Source of the DNA: Streptomyces sp. WM6378 | GTDB taxonomy: Bacteria; Actinomycetota; Actinomycetes; Streptomycetales; Streptomycetaceae | Direction of reading: 5' to 3' | Length of the DNA: 64,000 nucleotides | NCBI RefSeq assembly: GCF_001279695.1 | Contig: NZ_LGDD01000268.1 | Span: 21,512 to 85,511 of the forward strand | Shown: one piece after another, positions 1 through 7,723 of the stretch | How positions within the stretch are numbered: position 1 is the first letter of the stretch | Layout of the letters: each line of letters begins with the position of its first letter | Position numbers and translations under genes: made by a program | The notes under the pieces: model-generated | Told to the model about the DNA's origin: nothing | Databases searched by the model: none | The model's input: only the letters and a program-made list of their open reading frames with translations

Positions 1-1
1 C

Positions 2-943
2 GACCCGGCCTCCTGGGACACCCTGGCCGCCGGCCTTCGCGCGCTCGGCACGGACGTCTCGGCCGTCCACGGCGTGGTCATCACCCACCACCACCCCGAC
101 CACCACGGGCTCTCCGGCCAGGTCCGCGAGGCCTCCGGCGCGTGGATCGCGATGCACGCCGCCGACACCGCCGTCGTACGCCGCACCCGCGAGGCCGAAC
201 CGGGCGTCTGGCTGGACTACTTGTGCGCCAAGCTGGCCGGGGTCGGCGCGCCCGAGGAACACATCGCCCCGCTGCGCGAGGCCCGTGCCTCGGGCCGGAT
301 GCGGACCCTGCCGGGGCTGCGGGCCGCGCTGCCCGACCGCGAGATCGTGCCCGGCGACCTGCTGCCGCTCGCCGGGCGCCGGCTCCGCGCGATCTGGACG
401 CCGGGGCACACGCCGGGCCACGTCTGCCTCCACCTGGAGGAGGCCCACCCCTCCCAACTCCCGGGAAACGGGCGCCTGTTCAGCGGCGACCACCTGCTGC
501 CCGGCATCACTCCGCACATCGGCCTGTACGAGGACCCCGACGAGGCCGGGGGTACCCCCTCCTCGACCGGAGTTGAGAGCTTGGGGGAGGCAGCCGACCC
601 CCTCGGCGACTATCTCGACTCCCTCGAACGCATCGGCCGCCTCGGAGTCGCCGAGGTGCTCCCGGCCCACCAGCACGCCTTCACCGAGCCGGCCTCGCGG
701 GTGAGGGAGCTCCTGGCCCACCACGAGGACCGCCTGAAGGGCCTGCTGGCCCTCCTCTCCACCCCCCTCACCCCCTGGCAACTCGCGGAACGCATGGAGT
801 GGAACCGGCCGTGGTCCCAGATCCCGTACGGGTCGCGCACGATCGCGGTGTCGGAGGCGGAGGCGCATGTGCGGCGCCTGGAGAAGCTGGGGCGGGCGGA
901 GCGGGTGGTGGGGGGCGGAGTGGTGCGGTACCGGGCGGTTTAG
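2..943 (+). CDS. MBL-fold metallo-hydrolase, 5' partial
   Basis: Cut by the left window edge: the frame is open from base 2 and the first GTG (74) sits immediately before the metal-binding motif, so the real start is upstream. About 313 codons are visible. They carry the metallo-beta-lactamase signature THHHPDHHG, the metal ligands in TPGHTPGH, the bridging Asp in FSGDHLL and a late His in LPAHQHAF. The last ~80 residues (AERMEW, VRRLEKLGRAERV) look like a small winged-helix tail, as in LACTB2-type hydrolases. Family members hydrolyse thioesters, phosphodiesters or lactones using two metal ions; the substrate here cannot be told. Nothing in the neighbourhood (repeat-rich spacer, then a B12-regulated operon) hints at its pathway. 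Confidence 0.85.
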   Translation, partial: DPASWDTLAAGLRALGTDVSAVHGVVITHHHPDHHGLSGQVREASGAWIAMHAADTAVVRRTREAEPGVWLDYLCAKLAGVGAPEEHIAPLREARASGRMRTLPGLRAALPDREIVPGDLLPLAGRRLRAIWTPGHTPGHVCLHLEEAHPSQLPGNGRLFSGDHLLPGITPHIGLYEDPDEAGGTPSSTGVESLGEAADPLGDYLDSLERIGRLGVAEVLPAHQHAFTEPASRVRELLAHHEDRLKGLLALLSTPLTPWQLAERMEWNRPWSQIPYGSRTIAVSEAEAHVRRLEKLGRAERVVGGGVVRYRAV

Positions 944-953
944 GGGGCCTTTC

Positions 954-1092
954 CCCCACCCCGCCCCTTCCCGAGACCCTCCGGGGGTGAGATGTCCGGG
1001 TGCGGCCCGGTGGTCGCCCCTGGGGCTCCGCCCCAGACCCCGTTCGCGCCTGAAGGGCGCTCGTCCTCAAACGCCGGACGGGCTGAAATGCT
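954..1092. repeat. Dispersed Streptomyces-type intergenic repeat mosaic
   Basis: GC-rich noncoding mosaic just after the MBL gene. It contains the block TGGGGCTCCGCCCCAG at 1021, which returns as an exact 24-nt inverted copy at 1273-1296, and the block CAAACGCCGGACGGGCTGAA at 1069-1088. These short cassettes recur elsewhere in the window (9.7-9.8 kb, 63.8-63.9 kb) and, from memory, are common between Streptomyces genes. No coding potential is supported. Confidence 0.6.
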
Positions 1093-1100
1093 CCGGTGCG

Positions 1101-1170
1101 GGCCAGGGTCAACCCTGCTGAGGGGCGCGGGGAACTGCGCGACCAGCCACGCACGGTCCGCAGCCGAAAA
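1101..1170. repeat. ~70-bp dispersed repeat, copy 1
   Basis: The segment containing GGGGCGCGGGGAACTGCGCG and then GACCAGCCAC recurs with a few substitutions at 9637-9703. Both copies lie in intergenic DNA. Function unknown; the conserved core could form RNA structure. Confidence 0.6.
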
Positions 1171-1235
1171 CCGTCCCACCCTGCGCAGGGGTCCGGGGGT
1201 GCCCCCCAACAAACAGACCCCACCCCACCCCTCAC

Positions 1236-1296
1236 CCCCGGAGGGTTTCGGGAAGGGGTGGAGTGGGGCCCCAACGGGGTCTGGGGCGGAGCCCCA
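1236..1296. repeat. Inverted copy of flanking repeat cassettes
   Basis: Reverse-complement copies of two cassettes seen at 954-1044: the GGGAAGGGG/GGTGGGG block (1254-1269, imperfect) and an exact 24-nt block (1273-1296 against 1021-1044). The order of the blocks is A-B...A'-B', so they are not simple terminal inverted repeats of one element. Confidence 0.55.
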
Positions 1297-1364
1297 GTGC
1301 ATCCCGCCGGGCCGCATCACCACCCGGGGTGGGGGAAGGCCCCGCAGGGCGCCCGACCCCCGCC

Positions 1365-1475
1365 CGGTAGGGTGGTCGCGTCGTCGTCATGCCCGTACGG
1401 GGGGGGGAAGCCGGTGCAAACCCGGCGCTGACCCGCAGCCGTGAAGCCGCCAGGCCAAGCCGGAATGCCCCGTCA
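1365..1475 (+). promoter_or_regulatory. Cobalamin riboswitch (AdoCbl/B12 aptamer)
   Basis: The spacer before the toroid-protein gene holds the conserved B12-riboswitch core: GGGAAGCCGGTGCAAA followed by CCGGCGCTGACCCGC and AGCCGTGA (about 1406-1445). A B12-box-like GCCAGGCC...CGGAATGCC follows at about 1449-1469, preceded by a GGTAGGGTGG paired region near 1367. The ribosome binding site (AGGAGAGG at 1585) is about 110 nt downstream, with two GC-rich hairpins (1494-1516 and 1517-1554) between as possible expression platform. B12 is expected to repress the operon beginning at 1604. The aptamer call is confident; exact boundaries are estimates. Confidence 0.88.
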
Positions 1476-1603
1476 CCGCATGACCGGCTCACACGTCACC
1501 CGCACACCGCAGGTGACCGGCACCGTCGAGGCATACGGAGCCGGAGCCGGGTGCCAGCGCGCGCCCGTGCCCGCGCTCCCCCGCAGGAGAGGCACCGCCC
1601 GCC

Positions 1604-2830
1604 ATGACCGTACGCCGCTGCGCCGCAGCGCTCGCCGCCGCCACCGCCGTCCTTGGCGGTGCCGCCCCGGCGGCATTCGCCGACGGCACGCCGTCCCCCG
1701 CGGCGGTCCCGCCGGGCCTGTACGGCACGAAGGACCCCCAGTACGACGGTGTCTTCCGGCAGTCCCTCGCCTTCCTCGCCCAGGAGAAGGCGAACGTCAA
1801 GCCCGCCGAGCAGGCCGTGGCCTGGCTCGCCGGCCAGCAGTGCGCCGACGGCTCCTTCATGTCGTTCCGCGCGGACACCGCCAAGGCCTGCGACGCGACG
1901 AAGCTGGACACCAACGCCACCTCCGCCGCCGTGCAGGCCCTCGTCGCGGTCGGCGGTCACACCGACGCCGTCAAGAAGGGCATCACCTGGCTGAAGTCGG
2001 TGCAGCAGGACGACGGCGGCTGGCCGTACACCCCGGGCATGGGCGGCAGCGACGCCAACTCCACCGGCATCGTGATCGGCGCACTCGCCGCCGCCGGCGA
2101 GAAGCCCGCCGACGTGAAGTCCGCGAAGGGCGGCAAGTCCCCCTTCGACGCGCTGCTCACCTTCGCGCTGCCCTGCGACGACCCCGCCGGCGCCGGCGCC
2201 TTCGCCTTCCAGCCGGACCCCAAGACTCAGAAGCTGTACGCCAACGCCGATGCGACCGCCGCCGCCGTGACCGGCGCGCTCGGCAAGGGCCTCACCGCCA
2301 CCGCCGGCCAGGCCGACACTAAGGGCACCGCCTGCGAGAAGGCCACCACCTCCGAGCAGGCCGCGCACAACGGCGCCGCCTACCTCGCCAAGACGCTGGC
2401 CCCGACCGGGTTCCTGAAGTCCACGATGCCGGGCGCCGCCGACCAGCCCGACTTCGGCAACACCGCGGACGCGGTCGTCGCCCTGGCCGCCGACGGCATG
2501 GCCCAGCAGGCCAAGGCCTCCGCCGACTGGCTGTCGAAGAACGCCGCCGCCTGGGCCAAGGAGAACGGCCCCGCCGCCTACGCCCAGCTCGTCTTCGCCG
2601 CCGACGCCACCGGCGCGGACCCGAAGAACTTCGGCGGCACGAACCTGATCCAGTCCCTGAACGCCACGGGCCCGGCCCCCCAGGCGGCCCCGTCATCGGC
2701 CCCCGCCGCGGAGTCCAAGGAAAAGAAGAACGACGGAATCTCCGTCTGGTGGATCGTCGGCGTCGGCCTGGTCGCCGGTATCGGCGTCGGCTTCCTGATC
2801 AGCGGCCGCAAGAAGAACCAGCAGCTGTGA
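1604..2830 (+). CDS. Secreted, membrane-anchored alpha/alpha-toroid protein (prenyltransferase/squalene-oxidase repeat) in B12 operon
   Basis: 408 aa. A signal peptide (residues 1-26, ending PAAFA) is followed by helical repeats with terpenoid-cyclase-like motifs: WLAGQQCADGSF near 77, WLKSVQQDDGGWPY near 129 and later AYLAKTL/ALAADG units. A Ser/Ala/Pro-rich linker leads to a C-terminal transmembrane helix (ISVWWIVGVGLVAGIGVGF) and basic tail (RKKNQQL), so it should be tethered outside the membrane. The fold class is shared by prenyltransferases and by animal intrinsic factor/transcobalamin. First gene after a cobalamin riboswitch and co-directional with an ECF transporter, which suggests (inference) an extracellular cobamide-capturing protein rather than an enzyme. 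Start fixed by AGGAGAGG 11 nt upstream. Confidence 0.82.
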   Translation: MTVRRCAAALAAATAVLGGAAPAAFADGTPSPAAVPPGLYGTKDPQYDGVFRQSLAFLAQEKANVKPAEQAVAWLAGQQCADGSFMSFRADTAKACDATKLDTNATSAAVQALVAVGGHTDAVKKGITWLKSVQQDDGGWPYTPGMGGSDANSTGIVIGALAAAGEKPADVKSAKGGKSPFDALLTFALPCDDPAGAGAFAFQPDPKTQKLYANADATAAAVTGALGKGLTATAGQADTKGTACEKATTSEQAAHNGAAYLAKTLAPTGFLKSTMPGAADQPDFGNTADAVVALAADGMAQQAKASADWLSKNAAAWAKENGPAAYAQLVFAADATGADPKNFGGTNLIQSLNATGPAPQAAPSSAPAAESKEKKNDGISVWWIVGVGLVAGIGVGFLISGRKKNQQL

Positions 2831-3474
2831 TGCGGACGCGACTCGCTTCGTTCGCGGCCCTGCTCCTCACGCTGGTGGCGCTCGCCGCCGGTACGGGGTC
2901 GGCGCAGGCGGCCGGGTACCGGTACTGGTCCTTCTGGGACCTGACCGGTGACAACTGGACGTACGCCACCCAGGGCCCGGCGTCCGCGCACCCCGGCGAC
3001 GGCTCGGTCCAGGGCTTCCGCTTCGCGGTGAGCGCGGACTCCAAGGACGCGTCCCAGCCGCGTACGACGCCGTCCTTCGAGGCGGTGTGCGGTGCGACGC
3101 CGACCAAGGACGGCACGAAGCGGGTCGCGCTGGTCATCGACTTCGGCACGCCCCAGGACGCCGACCAGGGCGAGACCCCGCCCACCCCGCGCACCGCCTG
3201 CGCCCAGGTGTCCCCCGACGCCACCAGCGCCGACGCCCTGGCCGCCGTGGCCAAGCCGCTCCGCTACAACAGCGCGGCCCTGCTGTGCGCGATCGCCGAC
3301 TACCCGCGCACGGGCTGCGGCGAGCAGGTGGCCGACCCGTCGGCGGCCAAGCCCGCCGAGCCCGCGAAGACCACCCACAACAGCGGCCCCTCGGTGGGCC
3401 TCCTGGCAGGAGTGGCAGCGGTCGTGGCCCTGGGCGCGGCAGCGATCTGGCAATCCCGCCGCCGTAAGAACTGA
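2830..3474 (+). CDS. Secreted membrane-anchored protein of the B12 operon (SCO2322-like)
   Basis: 214 aa, starting at the ATG that overlaps the TGA of the preceding gene by one base, so translational coupling is likely. It has a signal peptide (residues 1-27, ending GSAQA), an aromatic N-terminal mature region (GYRYWSFWDLTG), an extracytoplasmic domain with several Cys, and a C-terminal transmembrane helix (VGLLAGVAAVVALGAAAIW) ending QSRRRKN. No enzyme motif was recognised. From memory it matches what databases call the SCO2322 family, always next to this ECF transporter. Its topology mirrors that of the upstream toroid protein, so the two may form a surface complex that hands substrate to the transporter (inference). 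Confidence 0.8.
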   Translation: MRTRLASFAALLLTLVALAAGTGSAQAAGYRYWSFWDLTGDNWTYATQGPASAHPGDGSVQGFRFAVSADSKDASQPRTTPSFEAVCGATPTKDGTKRVALVIDFGTPQDADQGETPPTPRTACAQVSPDATSADALAAVAKPLRYNSAALLCAIADYPRTGCGEQVADPSAAKPAEPAKTTHNSGPSVGLLAGVAAVVALGAAAIWQSRRRKN

Positions 3475-3481
3475 CCCGGGG

Positions 3482-4840
3482 ATGCCCGACGAGAAGCCCC
3501 TCCCGCCTAGCCCGACCCCGGCGAACGCGGAACCCGACGCGGCCGCGAGCCCCCTGGCCAGCCCCCACGATCGGCAGCCGCCGACGGCGGGAACCTCCCG
3601 CGGGGAGGCCTGCACGTATCCACTCAGTAGTACGGGTGGTGCGGGTGGGAAAGACGGCCCGGCCGCAGGCCGGGCGCACCCCCGCCGGCCCGGGGCCGAA
3701 ACCCGCGCCCCCCGGCCCGGGGCCACCCCCCGAACCCCGAGCCGGAGGCTGACCGCCCCCGAGGCCAGCCGGAGCAACGCCGTGCACCCCGGCGCCTGGT
3801 GGCTCTGGGCGCTGGGCCTCGCCACAGCCGCGTCGAGGACGAACAACCCCCTCCTGCTCGGCCTCCTCGTCGGCGTCGCCGGATACGTCGTGGCGGCTCG
3901 CAAGACGGACGCCCCCTGGGCCCGCTCGTACACCGCTTTCATCAAGATCGGCCTGTTCGTCGTCGGCCTGCGCCTCGCCTTCAACCTGGTCCTCGGCTCC
4001 CCGATCCCCGGCAGCCACACGCTGCTCACGCTCCCCGAACTCCCGCTCCCCGACTGGGCGAAGGGTATCCGCGTCGGCGGCCGGGTCACCGCGGAGGGCA
4101 TGCTCTTCGCCCTGTACGACGGGGCGCGCCTCGCCACGCTGCTGATCTGCGTGGGCGCGGCGAACGCCCTCGCCAACCCGGCCCGGCTCCTCAAGTCCCT
4201 GCCCGGCGCCCTGTACGAGGCCGGGGTCGCGGTCGTCGTCGCGATGACCTTCGCGCCGAACATGGTCGCCGACGTCGTACGGCTGCGTACCGCGCGGAGG
4301 CTGCGCGGCCGCCCCACCGGCGGCATCAGGGCGATCGCCCAGATCGGCCTGCCGGTGCTCGAAGGCGCCCTGGAGCGCTCGGTCGCCGTGGCCGCCTCGA
4401 TGGACGCGCGCGGCTACGGCCGCACCGCCCAGGTCCCCGCCCCCGTACGCCTCACCACCACCGTCCTCACCCTCGGCGGACTCCTGGGAGTCTGCGCGGG
4501 AACGTACGGACTGCTCGCCTCCGAAGGCGCCGCGTACGGCCTTCCCGTCCTCGCCGCGGGCCTGCTCGCCTCGCTCGCCGGGCTCCGCCTCGGCGGCCGC
4601 CGCCAGATCCGTACCCGCTACCGCCCCGACCGCTGGGGCCTCCGCTCCTGGCTGGTGGCCGGCTCCGGCGCGGCGGTCGCGGCGCTGATGGTCTGGGCGG
4701 GTACGTACGCTCCACAGGCCCTCACGCTCGGGGTCGTCCCGCTGACCGCGCCGGGCCTGCCGCTGTGGCCCGCGCTGTCCCTGCTCGCCGGTCTGCTCCC
4801 GGCGTTCGTCGCACCCGTTCCACCGAAGGAGTCCCCGTGA
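3482..4840 (+). CDS. ECF transporter transmembrane component EcfT/CbiQ-like
   Basis: 452 aa from ATG 3482. The first ~100 residues are a Pro/Ala/Gly-rich cytoplasmic extension containing a repeat-encoded peptide (GGKDGPAAGRAH). After that come hydrophobic helices (WWLWALGLATA, NPLLLGLLVGVAGYVV, FIKIGLFVVGLRLAF) and the EcfT coupling signature MDARGYG. EcfT is the membrane scaffold that binds the ATPases through its Ala-Arg-Gly motifs and docks the S component. An internal GTG at 3782, directly before the first helix, is an alternative start that would remove the odd extension. The next gene starts by a 4-base GTGA overlap, so they are coupled. Substrate inferred to be cobalamin from the riboswitch. 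Confidence 0.85.
   Translation: MPDEKPLPPSPTPANAEPDAAASPLASPHDRQPPTAGTSRGEACTYPLSSTGGAGGKDGPAAGRAHPRRPGAETRAPRPGATPRTPSRRLTAPEASRSNAVHPGAWWLWALGLATAASRTNNPLLLGLLVGVAGYVVAARKTDAPWARSYTAFIKIGLFVVGLRLAFNLVLGSPIPGSHTLLTLPELPLPDWAKGIRVGGRVTAEGMLFALYDGARLATLLICVGAANALANPARLLKSLPGALYEAGVAVVVAMTFAPNMVADVVRLRTARRLRGRPTGGIRAIAQIGLPVLEGALERSVAVAASMDARGYGRTAQVPAPVRLTTTVLTLGGLLGVCAGTYGLLASEGAAYGLPVLAAGLLASLAGLRLGGRRQIRTRYRPDRWGLRSWLVAGSGAAVAALMVWAGTYAPQALTLGVVPLTAPGLPLWPALSLLAGLLPAFVAPVPPKESP
3640..3677 (+). repeat. 38-bp repeat inside ecfT-like gene (copy 1)
   Basis: The element TGCGGGTGGGAAAGACG-(G/A)-CCCGGCCGCAGGCCGGG-(C/T)-GC occurs here and again at 5724-5761 inside the ATPase gene, with two differences in 38 bases. 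In both genes it is read in the same frame and encodes nearly the same peptide in a low-complexity linker. It contains a short GC hairpin (CCCGGCC/GGCCGGG). Confidence 0.75.
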
Positions 4841-6600
4841 TCCGGTTCGAGAACGTGTCGGTCACGTACGACTCCGCTGAGGAGCCGACCGTGCGGGGCG
4901 TCGAACTCACCGTCCCCGAGGGGGAGTTGGTCCTTCTGGTCGGCCCGTCCGGGGTGGGCAAGTCGACGCTGCTCGGTACGGTCTCCGGGCTCGTCCCGCA
5001 TTTCACCGGCGGCACCCTGCGCGGCCGGGTCACCGTGGACGGCCGCGACACCCGCACCCACAAGCCGCGCGAACTCGCCGACCTGGTCGGCACGGTGGGC
5101 CAGGACCCCCTCGCCCACTTCGTCACCGACACCGTCGAGGACGAACTCGCCTACGGAATGGAGTCGTTGGGCCTGGCTCCGGCGGTGATGCGCCGCCGCG
5201 TCGAGGAGACCCTGGACCTGCTCGGCCTGGCAGAACTGCGCGACCGCCCGATCGCCACGCTCTCCGGCGGCCAGCAGCAGCGCGTCGCGATCGGCTCGGT
5301 CCTCACCCCGCACCCGAAGGTCCTGGTCCTGGACGAGCCGACCTCGGCCCTTGATCCCGCCGCGGCGGAGGACGTCCTCTCTGTCCTCCAGCGCCTGGTG
5401 CACGACCTGGGCACGACGGTCCTGCTGGCGGAACACCGCCTGGAAAGGGTGGTCCAGTACGCGGACCAGGTCATCCTCCTCCCCGCCCCTGGCGCGCCCC
5501 CGGCGATGGGAACCCCGGCGGACATCATGAAGATCTCCCCCGTCCGCCCCCCGGTGGTGGCCCTGGGCCACCTGGCCGGCTGGGATCCGCTCCCCTTGTC
5601 AGTACGAGACGCCCGCCGAAGAGCCACCACCCTGCGCAACCAACTGGCCACCCACACCCCGCGACCCCCGCAGCCGCCCCACACCAACGGTGACACCCCG
5701 CAGCCGCCTCCCCACCACGGCCATGCGGGTGGGAAAGACGACCCGGCCGCAGGCCGGGTGCCCGCCCACCGGCCCGCAGCCGCAAAACGCACCCTGGCCA
5801 ACCTGTTCCGCCGCCCCCCGGGCACCCCCAGCCCGCCCACCACAGCGACCGCCACCGCCCTGGGCGTACGCCGCGGCCGTGTGGAGGCGCTGCGCCGCGT
5901 GGACCTCAAGGTCACCCCGGGCGAGACCATCGCCCTGATGGGCCGCAACGGCGCCGGAAAGTCGACCCTGCTGGGCACCCTCGTGGGGATGATCGAGCCG
6001 ACCCAGGGCAGCGTCACCGTGGGCGGCCGCACCCCCCACCGCACCCCACCGAGCGAACTGATCCGCGAGGTCGGCCTCGTACCGCAGGAACCAAGGGACC
6101 TGCTGTACGCGAACACCGTCGCCGCGGAGTGCACCGCCGCGGACGAGGACGCCGGGGCGACCCCGGGAAGCTGCCGCGACCTGGTGACCGCGCTGCTCCC
6201 GGGCGTACGGGACGACACGCACCCCCGCGACCTCTCCGAGGGCCAGCGCCTGGCGCTCGCGCTGGCGATCGTCCTGACCGGCTGCCCTCCCCTGCTCCTC
6301 CTGGACGAGCCGACCCGCGGCCTGGACTACGCGGCGAAGGCCCGCCTGGTCGAGGTGCTGCGGGCGCTCGCCGCCGAGGGCCATGCCATCGTGCTCGCGA
6401 CCCACGACGTGGAGCTGGCCGCAGAGCTCGCGCACCGTGTCGTGATCCTCGCGGGCGGTGAGGTCGTGGCGGACGGCCCGACGGCCGAGGTCGTCGTCTC
6501 CTCCCCCGCCTTCGCCCCGCAGGTCGCCAAGATCCTCGCCCCGCAGCACTGGCTCACCGTCCCGCAAGTACGCGAGGCCCTGTCGGGAAGCCTGTCATGA
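4837..6600 (+). CDS. ECF transporter ATPase, two ABC domains fused
   Basis: 587 aa from GTG 4837, overlapping the ecfT-like stop by 4 bases. N-terminal ABC domain: Walker A GPSGVGKST (about residue 32), Q-loop GQDP, signature LSGGQQQR, Walker B VLVLDEPTSALD and switch His in LLAEHRLE. A ~90-residue Pro/His-rich linker then carries the 38-bp repeat. The second domain has Walker A GRNGAGKST, signature LSEGQRLA, Walker B LLLLDEPTRGLD and switch ATHDVE. So it is EcfA and EcfA' in one chain. It energises vitamin uptake with the EcfT and S proteins encoded on either side. Both ATPase sites look intact; the second has the less canonical LSEGQ. Confidence 0.93.
   Translation: MIRFENVSVTYDSAEEPTVRGVELTVPEGELVLLVGPSGVGKSTLLGTVSGLVPHFTGGTLRGRVTVDGRDTRTHKPRELADLVGTVGQDPLAHFVTDTVEDELAYGMESLGLAPAVMRRRVEETLDLLGLAELRDRPIATLSGGQQQRVAIGSVLTPHPKVLVLDEPTSALDPAAAEDVLSVLQRLVHDLGTTVLLAEHRLERVVQYADQVILLPAPGAPPAMGTPADIMKISPVRPPVVALGHLAGWDPLPLSVRDARRRATTLRNQLATHTPRPPQPPHTNGDTPQPPPHHGHAGGKDDPAAGRVPAHRPAAAKRTLANLFRRPPGTPSPPTTATATALGVRRGRVEALRRVDLKVTPGETIALMGRNGAGKSTLLGTLVGMIEPTQGSVTVGGRTPHRTPPSELIREVGLVPQEPRDLLYANTVAAECTAADEDAGATPGSCRDLVTALLPGVRDDTHPRDLSEGQRLALALAIVLTGCPPLLLLDEPTRGLDYAAKARLVEVLRALAAEGHAIVLATHDVELAAELAHRVVILAGGEVVADGPTAEVVVSSPAFAPQVAKILAPQHWLTVPQVREALSGSLS
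5724..5761 (+). repeat. 38-bp repeat inside ECF ATPase gene (copy 2)
   Basis: Second copy of the repeat at 3640-3677, located in the linker between the two ABC domains and translated as GGKDDPAAGRVP. A copy in the linker region of each of two adjacent operon genes, in the same reading frame, points to element insertion tolerated only in unstructured protein segments. Confidence 0.75.
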
Positions 6601-7415
6601 CCCCTGTCGTGAAGGGGAGCGCACGACCTGTCCGCCTGGGCCCGCGCGCGGTGATCGCCCTCTCCCTCATCACCCTCATCGGCATCGCGGCCTTCGGCTG
6701 GCCGCTGCTCGCCGACGCGGACTCCGGCCTCGCGCACGCCCAGGACGCCCCCTGGCTCTTCGCCGCCCTGCTCCCCCTCCTCGTGGGTGTGGTGATCGCC
6801 ACGATCGCCGACGACGGCATGGACGCCAAGGCCGTCGCGATGCTCGGCGTGCTCGCCGCGGTGGGCGCCGCGCTGCGCCCACTGGGCGCGGGCACGGCGG
6901 GCCTGGAGCCGATGTTCTTCCTGATGGTGCTGAGCGGCCGCGTGCTCGGCCCGGGCTTCGGCTTCGTACTCGGCTCGGTGACGATGTTCGCCTCGGCCCT
7001 GCTGACCGGCGGGGTCGGGCCGTGGATGCCGTTCCAGATGCTCGCGATGGGCTGGTTCACGATGGGCGCGGGCCTGCTGCCGGGCCCGCACCGCCTGCGC
7101 GGCCGGGCCGAACTGGCCCTGCTCGCGCTCTACGGGGCGCTGGCCTCACTCGCGTACGGCACGGTCATGAACCTCCAGGGCTGGACCTTCATCGGCGGCA
7201 TGGCCTCGGGCATCTCCTTCCACCCCGGCGACGCACTCCACGAGAACCTGATCCGCTTCTTCGCCTACTGCGCGGCCACCTCGCTCGGCTGGGACCTGGG
7301 CCGGGCGGCGCTCACGGTCGTACTGACCCTCACTCTCGGCGCCACTGCGCTCAAGGCGTTGAGGCGTGCGACGAGGCGCGCCGCCTTCGAGGCCCAGGTC
7401 ACATTCGAGGCCTGA
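6597..7415 (+). CDS. ECF transporter S (substrate-binding) component, predicted cobalamin
   Basis: 272 aa; its ATG overlaps the ATPase stop (ATGA). It is hydrophobic throughout, with about six to seven predicted membrane segments (VIALSLITLIGIAAFGW, LFAALLPLLVGVVIATI, FGFVLGSVTMFASALLTGG). These resemble S components with a GxxxxxxGxxxA packing pattern, and the tail is basic. It ends the operon headed by the B12 riboswitch and the EcfT/EcfA genes, so cobalamin or a corrinoid precursor is the likely substrate (CbrT-type; inference from context). The sequence alone does not fix the ligand. Confidence 0.82.
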   Translation: MTPVVKGSARPVRLGPRAVIALSLITLIGIAAFGWPLLADADSGLAHAQDAPWLFAALLPLLVGVVIATIADDGMDAKAVAMLGVLAAVGAALRPLGAGTAGLEPMFFLMVLSGRVLGPGFGFVLGSVTMFASALLTGGVGPWMPFQMLAMGWFTMGAGLLPGPHRLRGRAELALLALYGALASLAYGTVMNLQGWTFIGGMASGISFHPGDALHENLIRFFAYCAATSLGWDLGRAALTVVLTLTLGATALKALRRATRRAAFEAQVTFEA

Positions 7416-7723
7416 AAAGGGTCCCGCCGGGGTGAGGCCGCCCACAGGACCTTGGTCCTCTACGAGGCGGGATAGTGGCCCCAGAACGTGATCCACAGGG
7501 CCTCTCACGCCCGCACTGACCTGCATTTATCCGTCCCTTACACCCCCAGGGACGTTTCACCTGTCGTGCGACTCCCACTAGTAAACGGGGTCATTGCGGC
7601 CGCCCATCGAGCCAGTTACAACTGTTCGAGTCGCCGGAACCGCCCGGTCCGCTCGCCGGGCTGATTCATTACGGGTTCCCTCGCCGTGGAGGTCTTCGAA
7701 CCTCCGGCGGAGCGCGACGGCCA
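7416..7723 (+). promoter_or_regulatory. 308-nt leader region of lytic transglycosylase gene
   Basis: No gene in this gap. It contains short inverted repeats, notably GGAGGT/ACCTCC with a CTTCGA loop at 7688-7705, directly before the probable ribosome binding site GGCGGAG (7706-7712). Streptomyces cell-wall hydrolase genes often carry c-di-AMP (ydaO) riboswitches. Fragments such as CGAGTCGCCGGAACC and GGGCTGATTC are reminiscent of that aptamer, but the typical 3' core is not seen, so the assignment is left open. Confidence 0.3.

Noticed and set aside
1380..1607. Small coding frames over the riboswitch region
   Set aside because: They cross the conserved aptamer, whose RNA structure explains the sequence.
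2578..4326. 582-codon minus-strand frame over the B12 operon
   Set aside because: Overlaps three well-supported coupled plus-strand genes, and its translation is Arg/Gly-rich without domains.
7416..7723. Confident ydaO (c-di-AMP) riboswitch
   Set aside because: Some fragments resemble the aptamer, but the conserved 3' core is not found by eye; kept only as an unassigned leader.
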